A DNA stretch of 64,000 bases from Superficieibacter electus (GCF_002915575.1 NZ_PQGD01000022.1:25080-89079); one strand, 5' to 3'; counted from the stretch's first letter, positions 26,184 through 36,661 are shown. The notes: generated from the sequence alone by a model not told the origin. A program made the numbers and translations.

Positions 26184-27134
26184 ATGTCAAGGTATATAAA
26201 CGTTGCCATTGGTCAATTAGGACCAGTGAATCGCGAAGACTCTCGTCCGTTAGTCATAAACCGCATGATGAAAATGATGCGAGAAGCCAAAGCGCTTGCC
26301 GCTGATATTATCATCTATCCGGAACTGGCATTAACAACATTTTTCCCACGTTGGTATATGGAAAAAGAGGAAGAGATTGACCAGTGGTTTGAGAAAGACA
26401 TGCCAGGTAAGGAAACTAATCCATTATTCTCTCTGGCTAAAGAGTTAAAGATTGGTTTCTATCTTGGATATGCCGAAAAAGAGATTAAAAATGGCGTTGC
26501 ACATTATTATAACAGTGCAGTGCTGGTTGATAAGAACGCTGACATTATCGGAAAATATCGTAAGGTTCATCTGCCAGGTCATAGCGAACATGAGCCGTGG
26601 CGACGTTTCCAGCACCTGGAAAAGCGCTATTTTGAACCGGGCGATCGCTTTCCTGTATGGTCCGCCTTTAATGGGGTAATGGGCATGGCGCTTTGTAATG
26701 ATCGTCGCTGGCCGGAAACGTATCGCGTTATGGGGTTGCAGGGGGCCGAGATGATATTCATCGGCTACAACACGCCAGTACACAATGCCCCGGCGCCGCA
26801 GCATGACGATCTGTCGCTGTTTCACAACACACTGTCATTACAGGCCGGCGCCTACCATAACGGCTGCTGGGTAGTCGGTGTCGCTAAAGCCGGTTGTGAA
26901 GAAGGCATTGAGCAAATTGGCGGGAGCTGCATCGTCGCGCCATCTGGCGAGGTTGTCGCCGCTTGCATCACAAAAGGCGACGAAGTGGTAGTCGCCCATT
27001 GTGATCTTGATTTTTGCCAAATTTATAAACGCACTACCTTTAATTTCGATCTCCATCGGCAGCCTCATGCTTATAAAGAAATTACCCAATATAAGGGCGA
27101 GACATTAAACGCTGATGGTTCGTTACGGTCGTAA
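26184..27134 (+). CDS. N-carbamoyl-D-amino-acid hydrolase
   Basis: 316 aa of the nitrilase superfamily. The catalytic triad is visible: Glu47 in IYPELALTTFFPRW, Lys127 in KYRKVHLPGH and Cys171 in MALCNDRRWPE. These blocks, plus FQHLEKRYFEPGD and FNFDLHRQPH, are nearly identical in pattern to Agrobacterium D-carbamoylase (304 aa). The enzyme releases a free D-amino acid, CO2 and ammonia from N-carbamoyl-D-amino acids in the cytoplasm. Upstream AGGAAA is the ribosome site. Its place before an amino acid transporter and an ammonia-lyase suggests the product feeds nitrogen catabolism. Exact substrate is inferred. Confidence 0.92.
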   Translation: MSRYINVAIGQLGPVNREDSRPLVINRMMKMMREAKALAADIIIYPELALTTFFPRWYMEKEEEIDQWFEKDMPGKETNPLFSLAKELKIGFYLGYAEKEIKNGVAHYYNSAVLVDKNADIIGKYRKVHLPGHSEHEPWRRFQHLEKRYFEPGDRFPVWSAFNGVMGMALCNDRRWPETYRVMGLQGAEMIFIGYNTPVHNAPAPQHDDLSLFHNTLSLQAGAYHNGCWVVGVAKAGCEEGIEQIGGSCIVAPSGEVVAACITKGDEVVVAHCDLDFCQIYKRTTFNFDLHRQPHAYKEITQYKGETLNADGSLRS

Positions 27135-27166
27135 ACTATCTACTCATTAAAACTGCGAGGCATTTT

Positions 27167-27943
27167 ATGTTTCATTTAAAAAAGATTCTTCTGTTCTCTT
27201 TCTCATTCATCATACTGGCAATGCTATCCCGAACGGTAAATGCTGATGATGGGCTGACAAAGATAAAACAACGCGGTTCTCTAATCGTAGCCACCGGTAA
27301 TTACAAGCCCTTCGAATATTATGACGACAATAACCAATTAGTCGGTTACGACATTGATATTGCCAGAGCGGTAGCCAAAAAAATCGGTGTCGAACTAAAA
27401 GTTGAAGATTTGCAATTTACCGCATTGATTCCATCGGTACAAAGCGGTCATGCCGATATGGTTATTGCCGCCATGTATATTACCGACGCCAGAAAAAAAG
27501 CCGCTGATTTTTCAGAACCATATTTAAAAACGGGCATGGTATTTGTCACCCGCTCTGATAATAAGACAGTGACAGATGCAGCCTCTTTAAAAGGGCTGAC
27601 GGTGGGGGTTAAAAGCGGCGCGGCCAGCGAACAAATTGCACACCAGATTAATCAAAATGTTCCATTCACGATTAAGACCTATCAGGATACCGCCCAGCAG
27701 ACAATGGATCTCGCTAATGGCCGCCTTGATGCAACAATTAATGATTTATTAAACCAACTTGAGCTAAACAAGGTCTTCCCGCAGGTGAAAATTGTTGGTA
27801 AGCCATTTACTGAAGCGGAACTGGGTATTGCCGTAGCGAAAGGTAACACTTCGTTATTATCCGTTATTAATGAGGTCATTGCTGAACAGAAAGCGAATGG
27901 TGAAGCTGAAACCCTCTACAAAAAGTGGATTATTGGACAATAA
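27167..27943 (+). CDS. Amino acid ABC transporter, periplasmic binding protein
   Basis: 258 aa. The signal peptide is residues 1-26 (MFHLKKILLFSFSFIILAML, cleaved after VNA). The mature protein starts with the typical family-3 solute-binding pattern: IKQRGSLIVATGNYKPFEYY, GYDIDIARAVAKKIGVE and MVIAAMYITDARKKAADFSE. Such proteins bind polar amino acids in the periplasm and pass them to the permease. Adjacent genes supply permease and ATPase. The ligand, perhaps a D-amino acid, carbamoyl derivative or diaminopropionate, is inferred from context. Confidence 0.93.
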   Translation: MFHLKKILLFSFSFIILAMLSRTVNADDGLTKIKQRGSLIVATGNYKPFEYYDDNNQLVGYDIDIARAVAKKIGVELKVEDLQFTALIPSVQSGHADMVIAAMYITDARKKAADFSEPYLKTGMVFVTRSDNKTVTDAASLKGLTVGVKSGAASEQIAHQINQNVPFTIKTYQDTAQQTMDLANGRLDATINDLLNQLELNKVFPQVKIVGKPFTEAELGIAVAKGNTSLLSVINEVIAEQKANGEAETLYKKWIIGQ

Positions 27944-27966
27944 TTTTATTTCCAGGGTAAATCCTA

Positions 27967-28623
27967 ATGATGATGCTGAATTATGAAGTTGTGCTGAGCA
28001 AAATGCCATTATTGCTTCAGGGCTGTTTAATGACTCTGGAAGTATCCCTGCTGGCTCTATTACTGGGAGTGACCACCGGGATTATTGGTTCATTATGCCG
28101 TCTTTCCACCAATAAGTTTCTGAACCTGCTGGCGTTCCTGTATGTCTGGTTTTTCCGCGGCACACCTTTTATGGTTCAGCTTTTTATTCTTTATTTCGGC
28201 TTTCCGGGCATTGGTCTGCCAATGAGTAGTATGACCGCCGGTATTATGGGGCTGGGATTATATACCGGATCCTATATTACTGAAATCATTCGCGGTTCTA
28301 TTTTAGCCGTAGATAAAGGACAAGCGGAGGCAGCGGAGTCTTTAGGCATGAACGGGCCGCAAGCGCTCTGGCATATTATTGCGCCACAGGCCATTAAGTT
28401 ATGTATTCCGGCACTGGTTAATCAATTCATTATGACCATAAAGAACTCCTCTATCGTCTCTTTAGTTACGATATCGGAACTCTTTCATGTGGCGGATCGC
28501 ATTAACTCATCGACATTTCGTTCATTCGAGGTTTATACCACTATCGCGGTGCTGTACCTGATCATGAACTCGGTATTCATGATTTTGGCAGCCAGACTGG
28601 AAAAAAGGATGGCCCGCTCATGA
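27967..28623 (+). CDS. Amino acid ABC transporter permease (HisM/GlnP type)
   Basis: 218 aa, about five transmembrane segments, for example the one starting [20 protein letters not shown]. The EAA loop is [20 protein letters not shown] at about 120-140. It is a single permease, so it would work as a homodimer. The start may be any of two or three adjacent ATGs at 27967-27973. Its stop overlaps the start of the ATPase gene by 4 bp, which implies coupled translation. Confidence 0.93.
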   Translation: MMMLNYEVVLSKMPLLLQGCLMTLEVSLLALLLGVTTGIIGSLCRLSTNKFLNLLAFLYVWFFRGTPFMVQLFILYFGFPGIGLPMSSMTAGIMGLGLYTGSYITEIIRGSILAVDKGQAEAAESLGMNGPQALWHIIAPQAIKLCIPALVNQFIMTIKNSSIVSLVTISELFHVADRINSSTFRSFEVYTTIAVLYLIMNSVFMILAARLEKRMARS

Positions 28624-29363
28624 GTCATTACATGCTTGAAATGCACCAGGTCACAAAGCGCTTTGGCGATCACGAGGTGCTAAAACAATTTTCTTTACTG
28701 GTTCCCCCTGGTGAAAAAGTCGTGCTGATCGGGCCAAGCGGCTCAGGGAAAAGCACCGTGCTCCGCTGTATTAACCATCTGGAGCCAATTCAGGATGGGA
28801 ACATTATCGTCAACGGTCACGAGGTAAGAGATAAACGAGCTTTACGCCAGCTGCGTCAGAATATCGGTATGGTGTTCCAGCGTTTTAATCTTTTCCCCCA
28901 TAAAACCGTGCTGGAGAACGTCATGTCCGGGCCGGTCATCGTCAAAAAAATACCCGTCGTTGAAGCCCGGCAGCTGGCGCTAGGCCTGTTGGATCGCGTC
29001 GGTCTTGCAGAAAAGGTGAACAGCTACCCCAAAGAACTCTCTGGCGGGCAGCAACAACGGGCGGCTATTGCGCGGGCGCTCGCCATGAATCCAGATGTCA
29101 TGCTGTTTGACGAGCCGACCTCCGCACTCGACCCTGAGCTGGTTGATGAGGTGCTGTCAGTCATGACCGATTTAGCCAAAGAGGGCATGACGATGTTGGT
29201 CGTCACACATGAAATGGCGTTTGCCCGTGAGTTTGGCGATCACGTGCTGTTTATGGATCAGGGTGTAGTGGTCGAGGAAGGAACCGCAGAACAGATTTTT
29301 ACCGCGCCGCAACAGCAGCGAACCCGCGATTTTTTACGCCGCGTATATCGTCACGCAAATTAA
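28620..29363 (+). CDS. Amino acid ABC transporter ATPase (GlnQ type)
   Basis: 247 aa with all ATP-binding cassette motifs: Walker [10 protein letters not shown] at about 38-46, Q-loop [11 protein letters not shown], signature LSGGQQQR, Walker [15 protein letters not shown] and the switch histidine in VVTHEM. It powers uptake with the preceding permease and binding protein. It is the standard length of polar amino acid ATPases and intact. Confidence 0.95.
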   Translation: MSHYMLEMHQVTKRFGDHEVLKQFSLLVPPGEKVVLIGPSGSGKSTVLRCINHLEPIQDGNIIVNGHEVRDKRALRQLRQNIGMVFQRFNLFPHKTVLENVMSGPVIVKKIPVVEARQLALGLLDRVGLAEKVNSYPKELSGGQQQRAAIARALAMNPDVMLFDEPTSALDPELVDEVLSVMTDLAKEGMTMLVVTHEMAFAREFGDHVLFMDQGVVVEEGTAEQIFTAPQQQRTRDFLRRVYRHAN

Positions 29364-29387
29364 CCACTGACCCCAGGGAGAGAGATA

Positions 29388-30587
29388 ATGGCAGACCTTA
29401 TTCGTGCAGTAATTAACCCATCGCGTCCGGCATCTGGTGATACGCTGTCGGCCTTCACGACATCGGAGCTGAAAAACGTTATCGCGTTTCATCAATCCAT
29501 TCCCGGTTATCACCCTACACCGTTAACGGCACTCCCGGCGCTTGCCAGTGCGCTAGGGGTAAAAACGATCCAAGTAAAAGATGAGTCACGCCGTTTTGGC
29601 CTCAACGCCTTCAAGGCGCTGGGCGCGTCCTGGGCGATGGCGAGCTACCTTGCGCAGCAACTGGAGTTAACGGAGCAACCGCTCATCTTTCCACAACTAC
29701 AAACAGCTTTGCGCCAGCACCCTGCGCTCACTCAGACATTTGCGACCACTACGGATGGTAACCATGGGCGCGGCGTGGCATGGATGGCACGCCTGTTGGG
29801 ACAAAAAGCGGTCATCAATATGCCCGCAGGAACCACCGCCGAACGTCTACAGGCGATCCGTGCGGAAGGCGCAACGGCGCAGATTGTGCCAATGAACTAT
29901 GACGATGCCGTGCGTCTTACCGCAAAACAGGCGGCAGAAGCGGGTTGGATCATCATGCAGGATACGGCCTGGCCTGGTTATGAAGCGATCCCTATGTGGA
30001 TCATGCAGGGCTATAGCACGCTGATTACTGAAATCGCCGAACAGCTCACTGTACTACCCACCCATCTTTTTGTTCAGGCCGGCGTTGGCGCATTTGCTGG
30101 CGCTATTCAGGCGGCTGCCATTGCCCGCTGGGGCGAACAAGCGCCCAGGGTGATTATTGTTGAATCCAGCCAGGCGGATTGTCTCTACCGTTCAGCCCAA
30201 CGCGACGACGGGCAGACCGTTGCCGTCAGCGGCGCGCTGGATACCATTATGGCCGGTCTGGCCTGCGGCGAAGCCAATACGATCGCATGGCCTATTCTTC
30301 GGGATCACAGCAACGCCTTTCTCTCTTGTGCAGATGAGGTCGCAGCACTAGGAATGCGCATGTTAGCCGCGCCATGTCCGGGCGATATGCCGATAACCAG
30401 CGGAGAATCCGGCGCGGTCGGTGCTGGCGCGCTGGGGCTACTGATGCAACCGGGCTATGCGTCAATCGCCCAAATGCTCAGCCTGGATCACAACGCCCGC
30501 GTTCTGCTGATCAGCACCGAAGGCGATACCGACAAAACAGGCTATCGCAACATTGTCTGGGGCGGTCAGCACGCACTTTCCCTGTAG
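29388..30587 (+). CDS. ygeX: Diaminopropionate ammonia-lyase
   Basis: 399 aa. PLP enzyme of fold type II; the PLP lysine is Lys76 in SRRFGLNAFKALGASWAM, matching E. coli YgeX and the Salmonella enzyme. The TTDGNHGRGVAWMA motif and the glycine-rich phosphate loop VQAGVGAFAG near 230 are present. The family converts both L- and D-2,3-diaminopropionate to pyruvate and two ammonia. A purine-rich ribosome site precedes the ATG. The operon would turn imported compounds into pyruvate and usable nitrogen. Intact. Confidence 0.94.
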   Translation: MADLIRAVINPSRPASGDTLSAFTTSELKNVIAFHQSIPGYHPTPLTALPALASALGVKTIQVKDESRRFGLNAFKALGASWAMASYLAQQLELTEQPLIFPQLQTALRQHPALTQTFATTTDGNHGRGVAWMARLLGQKAVINMPAGTTAERLQAIRAEGATAQIVPMNYDDAVRLTAKQAAEAGWIIMQDTAWPGYEAIPMWIMQGYSTLITEIAEQLTVLPTHLFVQAGVGAFAGAIQAAAIARWGEQAPRVIIVESSQADCLYRSAQRDDGQTVAVSGALDTIMAGLACGEANTIAWPILRDHSNAFLSCADEVAALGMRMLAAPCPGDMPITSGESGAVGAGALGLLMQPGYASIAQMLSLDHNARVLLISTEGDTDKTGYRNIVWGGQHALSL

Positions 30588-30614
30588 TCATCATTTAACC
30601 TTCAGAGAACAATA

Positions 30615-31793
30615 ATGAATCAACAACACCAAAATCCTGTCATCACCTGCTGCCAGCGTTTAATCCAGAAGCAAAGTTATTCCGGGGAGGAGAAAGACGT
30701 CGTGGATGAAATTCACGATATCATGACCGAACTTAATTACGACGAGATAACCATTGATCGCTACGGTAATATCATCGGCATGATGAGAGGCAATCTGCCG
30801 GGCAAGCATATTTTGTTTGATGGGCACATCGATACCGTGCCGGTAAACGCGGCCCAGTGGCAACACTCCCCATACGCCGCAGACATTATCGATGGCAAAA
30901 TATATGGTCGCGGCACTTCCGATATGAAAGGGGCAGTTGCCGCAATGCTAACCGCCGTTAGCGATTTCGCCCACGATAGCAACCGCCAGTTTGCCGGAAA
31001 TTTGTATGTATCCTGCGTCGTGCATGAAGAGTGTTTTGAAGGCGTCGCCAGCCGGTTAATCAGCCAGAAAGTGAAACCGGATGTCGTGATCATTGGCGAA
31101 GCCTCCGAACTGAACCTGAAAATCGGTCAGCGCGGGCGCGCAGAGATCGTACTCGAAACCTTCGGCAAACCGGCTCATTCCGCCAACCCGGAAACGGGTA
31201 TCAATGCGGTCTATAGCATGGCCACCTTACTGAATGCATTGCAGAAAATGGCCGTGGAACAACATCCACAGTTAGGTAAAGGGATTCTGGAAGTTACGGA
31301 TGTTAAATCCTCGCCCTGGCCCGGCGCTTCAGTGGTTCCTGACTATTGCCGGGCTACCGCAGACCGCCGTCTGCTCACCGGAGAAACCCCTGCATCCGTG
31401 CTTGCACCATTGCAGATATTGCTTGAAAACTGCGCCGCACAAGACCCGCGCTTTAAGGCAAAAGTAAGTTTTGCCGAGGGGCAGGAAACCTGCTGGACTG
31501 GTGAACAAATTCAGGCAGTGCGTTTTTTCCCTGGTTGGATCATGGATGAGACCAGCCCGCTGGTGCAAACCGCCCTGACCGCTCTACGCGCCACTGGCCT
31601 GACGCCACAGGTAACCACCTACTCCTTCTGCACCAACGGCAGTCATTATGCTGGTGAAGCGAAGATCCCGACGCTGGGCTTCGGGCCATCCCGGGAAAAT
31701 TTAGCTCATGTGATCGATGAATATATCGAAGTGGAACAACTGCTGGGTGCCGCCCAGGGCTACTACGCGCTGGCAAAAGCGCTAACCCGTTAA
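30615..31793 (+). CDS. ygeY: YgeY-type M20 metallohydrolase
   Basis: 392 aa of the M20/ArgE/DapE family. Metal ligands are visible in LFDGHIDTVPV (about 72-82), YGRGTSDMKGAV (about 100-111) and VVHEECFEG (about 138-146, catalytic Glu pair). The family cleaves N-acyl or dipeptide-like bonds. In E. coli, ygeY lies beside ygeX, as here, with the real substrate unsettled. In this operon it may deacylate a diaminopropionate derivative before the lyase acts. It ends at 31793 without a clear strong terminator. Confidence 0.92.
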   Translation: MNQQHQNPVITCCQRLIQKQSYSGEEKDVVDEIHDIMTELNYDEITIDRYGNIIGMMRGNLPGKHILFDGHIDTVPVNAAQWQHSPYAADIIDGKIYGRGTSDMKGAVAAMLTAVSDFAHDSNRQFAGNLYVSCVVHEECFEGVASRLISQKVKPDVVIIGEASELNLKIGQRGRAEIVLETFGKPAHSANPETGINAVYSMATLLNALQKMAVEQHPQLGKGILEVTDVKSSPWPGASVVPDYCRATADRRLLTGETPASVLAPLQILLENCAAQDPRFKAKVSFAEGQETCWTGEQIQAVRFFPGWIMDETSPLVQTALTALRATGLTPQVTTYSFCTNGSHYAGEAKIPTLGFGPSRENLAHVIDEYIEVEQLLGAAQGYYALAKALTR

Positions 31794-32023
31794 ATCTGAA
31801 TATTGATTTGTATCATACAGGAAAGCCAGGTCCGAAGATTTGCCGTATAGTAAATCTTCCAGGTGCAGGACCTGGTGGTTATGGGACTGATATGCAGCCA
31901 AAATTATGACCCAGCGTACCGCCAATGCGTGGTTAAAGATTACAACGTGCGCTGAGAAAGCTCCTGTGTTGTTATCAGCGCCTGCCCGAAGCAGACCGCC
32001 CCCCACTCCGGGCCTGAAGCGGG
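31794..32023. other. Spacer with possible remains of the operon's next gene
   Basis: Short broken frames only; a CCAGGT/ACCTGG hairpin sits at about 31859-31875. It could include decayed N-terminal codons of the oxidoreductase fragment that follows. Confidence 0.4.
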
Positions 32024-32311
32024 CATATTATTAAGTCGCTCATTGTTAATCGCCCAATTATGCAGGTTTTTGATTCGCGAGCTGGTATCGAAAGCGAGCG
32101 TGTCCATAATGAACTGCGTGGCAGATTAAGCTTTGAAAGCCAAATACTGAATGGTCCCGAAATTGCTGATTTAGAGCCAACACTGGCAGGAAAATTTAGC
32201 CATGGTATTTTGCTGCCACAGTGGCGTTTTGTCACCGACACCGAAAGCTTTATTGTCGCTCTTACCGACAATTTCATCTCTAAAGGAGGTAAGCGTGTTA
32301 ATGCCAGCTGA
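32024..32311 (+). pseudogene. D-amino-acid dehydrogenase/oxidase fragment (DadA-like)
   Basis: An open frame with no FAD-binding N-terminus carries MQVFDSRAGIESERVHNELR, then LNGPEIADLEPTLAGKFSHG and VTDTESFIVALTDNFISKGG: the middle of an FAD-dependent D-amino-acid oxidoreductase (DAO fold). It is cut at 32309 by the left end of an IS3-family element. Placed after the D-carbamoylase/diaminopropionate operon, it suggests the cluster once also oxidised free D-amino acids. Confidence 0.75.
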
Positions 32312-32900
32312 ATCGCCACGGGTTTAACAGACACCTCAGAGTCATTTAAAATGACTTAAAGAGAGGTGCCTATGAGCGGTAAACGTTATTCCGAAGAGTT
32401 TAAAATTGAAGCGGTAAAACAGGTTGTTGAGCGTGGCCATTCTGTTTCCAGCGTCGCAACACGTCTCGATATCACTACCCACAGTCTTTATGCCTGAATA
32501 AAGGAGTACGGGCCAGACTCCTCCACCAATAAAGAACAGTCAGATGCTCAGGCCGAGATCCGCCGACTCCAGAAGGAGCTGAAGCGGGTTACTGACGAAC
32601 GGGACATATAAAAAAAAGCCGCGGCGTACTTCGCAAAGCTGTCCGACTGAGGTACGCCTTTATCCATGACAATACCCTTTCTGGCCTGTTCGTCTGCTCT
32701 GTTGGGTGCTGAATGTTCATCCCAGTGGTTTTTACGCCTGGCTTCAACAGCCGCATTCTCAGCGCCACCAGGCAGACCTGAGACTGACGGGACAGATCAA
32801 ACAGTTCTGGCTGCAATCCGGTTGCGTTTATGGCTATCGCAAGATCCATCTGGATCTGCGGGATAGTGGGCATGGTTCGCCTTCTCACCAGACCGGCAGG
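32309..32900 (+). mobile_element. Truncated IS3-family element
   Basis: It begins with the terminal repeat TGAATCGCCACGGGTTT. OrfA starts MSGKRYSEEFKIEAVKQVVE at about 32371, with an in-frame TGA after HSLYA and another stop before KKAAAYFAKLSD. OrfB survives only as a short piece (HPSGFYAWLQQ ... LDLRDSGHG). The remainder is replaced by IS66 sequence. Not functional. Confidence 0.85.
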
Positions 32901-32937
32901 GAAAACATCCTCAGCAACATCTTAGCCACTATCATGG

Positions 32938-33601
32938 AGTACTGCCGGCGGATGCCTTCGCAGGCTACGACAGGTTGTTCAGCGCAGGGCGTAACGGCGG
33001 CCCGTTAACAGAAGCAGCCTGCGGGGCTCACGCGCGCAGAAAAATCCACGACGTCTATATAAGTACTCAGACGGCCACGGTAGAAGAAGCCCTGAAACGT
33101 ATAGGTGAACTGTACGCGGTGGAAGAGCAAATACGTGGCCTCCCGGCAACTGATCGGCTGGCAGCCAAGCAATTCCGGAGTAAGCCGCTGCTGGCATCCC
33201 TGCATGTGTGGTTGGTGGAGAAAAGCGCCACGCTGTCGAAAAAATCCCGGCTGGGTGAGGCGTTCGCTTATGCGCTGAACCAGTGGGATGCGCTGTGTCA
33301 CTACTGTGATGACGGTCTTGCAGAAACTGATAACAATGCCGCAGAACGTGCGCTACGAGCCGTCTGTCTTAGAAAGAAAAATTATATCTTCTTCGGCAGC
33401 GATCACGGAGGAGAGCGTGGTGCACTGCTATATGGTCTTATCGGGACATGCAGGCTCATTGGCATCGATCCAGAGGCTTACCTTCGCCATATCCTGAGCA
33501 TACTGCCGGAGTGGCCTTCCAATAAAGTGGCTGAGCTTCTGCCCTGGAACGTAGATCTCACCAATAAATAACCGTCAATACGGCGCTCACTTAACGCTTA
33601 C
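32938..33601 (+). mobile_element. 3' part of an IS66-family element (ISEc8-like)
   Basis: The C-terminal about 210 residues of the TnpC transposase are open to 33571: ADAFAGYDRLFSAGRNGG, ETDNNAAERALRAVCLRKKN with the last catalytic Glu, and IFFGSDHGGERGALLYGLIG. The right terminal repeat ends CTCACTTAACGCTTAC at 33601. The left two-thirds, including tnpA, tnpB and the first catalytic residues, are missing. Confidence 0.9.
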
Positions 33602-33690
33602 AATAAAGCGGTTGTGGCACTGGCTAATAAAAATGCACGAATGGCATGGGTGTTGGTGAATCAGAAAACAGTTTATATAGCGAAGTGAAT
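33602..33690 (+). pseudogene. IS110-family transposase C-terminal scrap
   Basis: Directly after the IS66 end, the frame NKAVVALANKNARMAWVLVN matches the end of IS110-family transposases. It stops at about 33688. Sequence from there to 34113 (about 420 bp) has no supported gene; a 76-codon frame at 33809-34039 has no recognisable domain. Confidence 0.65.
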
Positions 33691-34113
33691 GACCTTTATC
33701 AAAAAAGTCAAAGAGTTGATGTACTGACAGAAAAAACCGACTCTCTGTGAACCTGGCAAATAACGCGGCTGTCATAAGCCATGGTGATAATGAGGCCAGA
33801 GAGTATGGATGTTCATCAGGACTCACGAAGCCGAATATATGTTTGTGACTACATTGTCAGGAAAAGAATTACCCCTACTTGCATCGGAGCAGTATCCATA
33901 TAGCTATTTAGATAATGATGCATTCAGCGTAACGCCGTGGAACGGTATTTTAGCTAATTTAATAATATCGCCGCGTTGCCTTCCGTTACGACAAAACGGC
34001 GAGAAATTATCGGCTATAGTAAAACTGAACTGCATCTGATTCTTTTATAACGGGTATACCCTTAAAGGAGTCCTTCTTGTATTCTCTGAATGAGTAAGGT
34101 CCCCGTTCAGGCC

Positions 34114-35493
34114 TCAGGATTCAGCTATTTGTAGCTGCGCTGCCGGTTTAAGTACAGCGTACATAACGCCAGTCAGCGCTGTACCGGCGATGATAGATAT
34201 CAGATACATTGCAACATGTCCCACAGCATGTGGGATCGCCAGCACAAACAGCCCACCGTGAGGAGCCATCAACGTACAGCCGAAAAACATGGATAAGCCT
34301 CCGGCCAGCGCACCGCCAGCCATAGTCGACGGGATCACACGCATTGGGTCCCGGGCAGCAAAGGGAATGGCACCCTCGGAGATAAAGCACAGGCCCAGCA
34401 CAAAAGATGCTTTGCCAGCCTCACGCTCCTGTTGGGAGAATTTAGCTTTTGCCAGCCAGGTAGTTACGCCCATCCCCAATGCTGGAACCATACCGGCAGC
34501 CATGATCGCCGCCATAGGCTGATAAGACTGGGACGCCAGCAACCCAACGCCGAAAGTGTATGCAGCTTTATTAACCGGCCCACCAAGATCGAAACATTGC
34601 ATCGCTCCCAGCAAAATTCCGAGTAGCATGGCATTGGCTGTCGTCATACCGGACAGGAATGTGGTCAATCCCATCATGGCAGCAGAAACCGGACCTCCCA
34701 CCACATAAATAATCACCAGTCCAGTAATCATTGTCGCCAGCAAGGGGATCACCAGTACAGGCTTTAACGCATCCATTACCTGAGGCAGTCGAATTTTCTC
34801 GACCATATATTTAGCAACATAACCCGCCAGAAAACCAGCCACTATACCGCCTAAAAAACCCGCGCCGCTATTGCTGGCAAGCATACCGCCAATCAATCCT
34901 GGTGCCAGTCCGGGGCGATCAGCGATAGAAAATGCAATAAAACCGGCCAGTACCGGCACCATCAGTGCGAAAGCCGCCTTCCCGCCGATTTGCATCAGAG
35001 CCGCCGCCAGCGTGCCTGGCTCTTTGAAAGCCTGAATACCAAAAACAAACGATAGCGCAATGCACAAGCCGCCAGCCACCACCAGCGGCAACATATGAGA
35101 TACACCAGTCATCAAATGTTTGTACACTGCCGGCAGTTCCGCTTTTAGCGACGGTGCCTGTATTTTTCCTTCCTCGCCATAGAGCGTTGCCGCGGTAAGG
35201 GCCTGGGAAATTTCCAGGGCTGGTTTTTTTAGTGCTGCGCCGGTACTGGTGCGATAGAGTCGTTTACCCGTGAAACGGGACAAATCCACGTCGATATCGG
35301 CGGCGATAATAACCACATCGGCAGTTGCAATCTCATCGGAGGTTAATTCATTTTTCGCTCCCACCGACCCATGCGTTTCTACTTTGATCCAATCTCCTTG
35401 CTTCGTGGCCGCAACAGTCAGGGCTTCTGCTGCCATAAAGGTATGCGCCACGCCGGTTGGACAAGCAGTGATGGCAATAATGCGTTTGTTCAT
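34114..35493 (-). CDS. PTS fructose-type permease, EIIBC
   Basis: 459 aa. The EIIB domain (about 1-100) has the phosphocysteine Cys11 in [19 protein letters not shown]. The EIIC membrane domain (about 120-450) has eight or more hydrophobic segments and the [13 protein letters not shown] and [15 protein letters not shown] motifs typical of fructose-type EIIC. No EIIA domain is fused, so it depends on an EIIA or FPr elsewhere. It lies 95 bp downstream of a shikimate-dehydrogenase-like gene on the same strand, with an SgrR-type regulator divergent. The imported sugar is unknown. Confidence 0.92.
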   Translation of the reverse strand: MNKRIIAITACPTGVAHTFMAAEALTVAATKQGDWIKVETHGSVGAKNELTSDEIATADVVIIAADIDVDLSRFTGKRLYRTSTGAALKKPALEISQALTAATLYGEEGKIQAPSLKAELPAVYKHLMTGVSHMLPLVVAGGLCIALSFVFGIQAFKEPGTLAAALMQIGGKAAFALMVPVLAGFIAFSIADRPGLAPGLIGGMLASNSGAGFLGGIVAGFLAGYVAKYMVEKIRLPQVMDALKPVLVIPLLATMITGLVIIYVVGGPVSAAMMGLTTFLSGMTTANAMLLGILLGAMQCFDLGGPVNKAAYTFGVGLLASQSYQPMAAIMAAGMVPALGMGVTTWLAKAKFSQQEREAGKASFVLGLCFISEGAIPFAARDPMRVIPSTMAGGALAGGLSMFFGCTLMAPHGGLFVLAIPHAVGHVAMYLISIIAGTALTGVMYAVLKPAAQLQIAES

Positions 35494-35588
35494 AGGGTAC
35501 GCCTTCTTTTCGATGAATCTATTAAGGATTAAGGCTATTTTTTATTGATCTATTTTTACAGGGAAATCATGTTATTTTATTTCATTAT

Positions 35589-36407
35589 TTATTGCCTAGA
35601 ATATGCGGCGGCCTGGAGGAATAATTCCTTGTCGGGCCGGATACCCGTATATAAAGCAAATTGTTCTACCGCTTGAATAGCAAACACTTCGGAACCGGTT
35701 ATAACGACTTTATTTTTTGCTCTGGCGTATTGTATGAGCGGTGTTTGTTCCGGCATTGCGACCACATCGAATATGACATCGGCTGCATCGACTTCCTTCG
35801 GGGTATAAGACATTTTGTCGGCGTCTTCACTGCCGGTCATGCCAATCGGTGTTGCGTTAATTAACAAACCCGGCTGCAGCCCTTCGATATCCGGTCGCCA
35901 CTCATAACCGCATAATCCAGCCAGACTGCGACCGCTCTCTTCGTCAATCGCGACGATATATCCCTGTTTGAATCCTGCGTCTCGCAGAGCACAAGCCACT
36001 GCTTTGGCCATTCCGCCGCTGCCACGCAACGCGAATACCAGACTGGTTGACACCTTAAACTGCCTTAGCAAGATGGAGATCGCGATATAATCAGTGTTAT
36101 AGGCTTTCAGATAGCCGTTAGTATTAACAATAGTATTCACCGAGTTAATGGCTTTAGCAGACACGTCTAATTCATCCACAAAGGCGATACAGTCCTGTTT
36201 AAACGGCATTGAGATAGCGCAACCGCGGATACCGAGGGCGCGAACACCGCCGATAGCACCCGCCAGATCGGTAGTGGTAAAAGCTTTGTAGAGATAATCA
36301 AGCTCCAGGGCATCATACAAATAGTTATGGAAGCGCGTCCCGAAATTACTGGGTCTTGCGGCGAGAGACATGCAGACAGTCGTGTCTTTATTCAGATGTA
36401 GGGTCAT
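35589..36407 (-). CDS. Shikimate 5-dehydrogenase-like protein
   Basis: 272 aa, AroE/YdiB family. The catalytic Lys is in ISMPFKQDC at about 62-70, and the paired Asp in YNTDYIAI near 101. The nucleotide-binding glycine motif is ALRGSGGMAKAV at about 126-137, followed by INATPIGMTG. The usual N-terminal S-x-S substrate motif is not clear (LAARPSNFGTRFHN), so the natural substrate may differ from shikimate. Neighbouring a PTS permease, it may act in catabolism of a cyclic polyol or similar compound rather than aromatic biosynthesis; that is inference. Confidence 0.88.
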   Translation of the reverse strand: MTLHLNKDTTVCMSLAARPSNFGTRFHNYLYDALELDYLYKAFTTTDLAGAIGGVRALGIRGCAISMPFKQDCIAFVDELDVSAKAINSVNTIVNTNGYLKAYNTDYIAISILLRQFKVSTSLVFALRGSGGMAKAVACALRDAGFKQGYIVAIDEESGRSLAGLCGYEWRPDIEGLQPGLLINATPIGMTGSEDADKMSYTPKEVDAADVIFDVVAMPEQTPLIQYARAKNKVVITGSEVFAIQAVEQFALYTGIRPDKELFLQAAAYSRQ

Positions 36408-36661
36408 TTCATATGTCCTTAGCTAAAACAGTCCACCGCTTTTACCGGCACAGCGGTGAAAAGTATCGGTGATGTCAAAACTGAACCCTGTCCACGGGTT
36501 CAGTAACCATCTGATGCATCCGGCTCCGATATGTGTCTTGGCGGCAGGGTACATCCGTTATTTATGGCATACAGGTCAGTTTTCCTTGCTGCCAAAAAAA
36601 TAATGGACTAAAACGGTGAGATTAAAAATTGCTGTCTTTTTTCCTTCAAGGTTCCTCTTTT

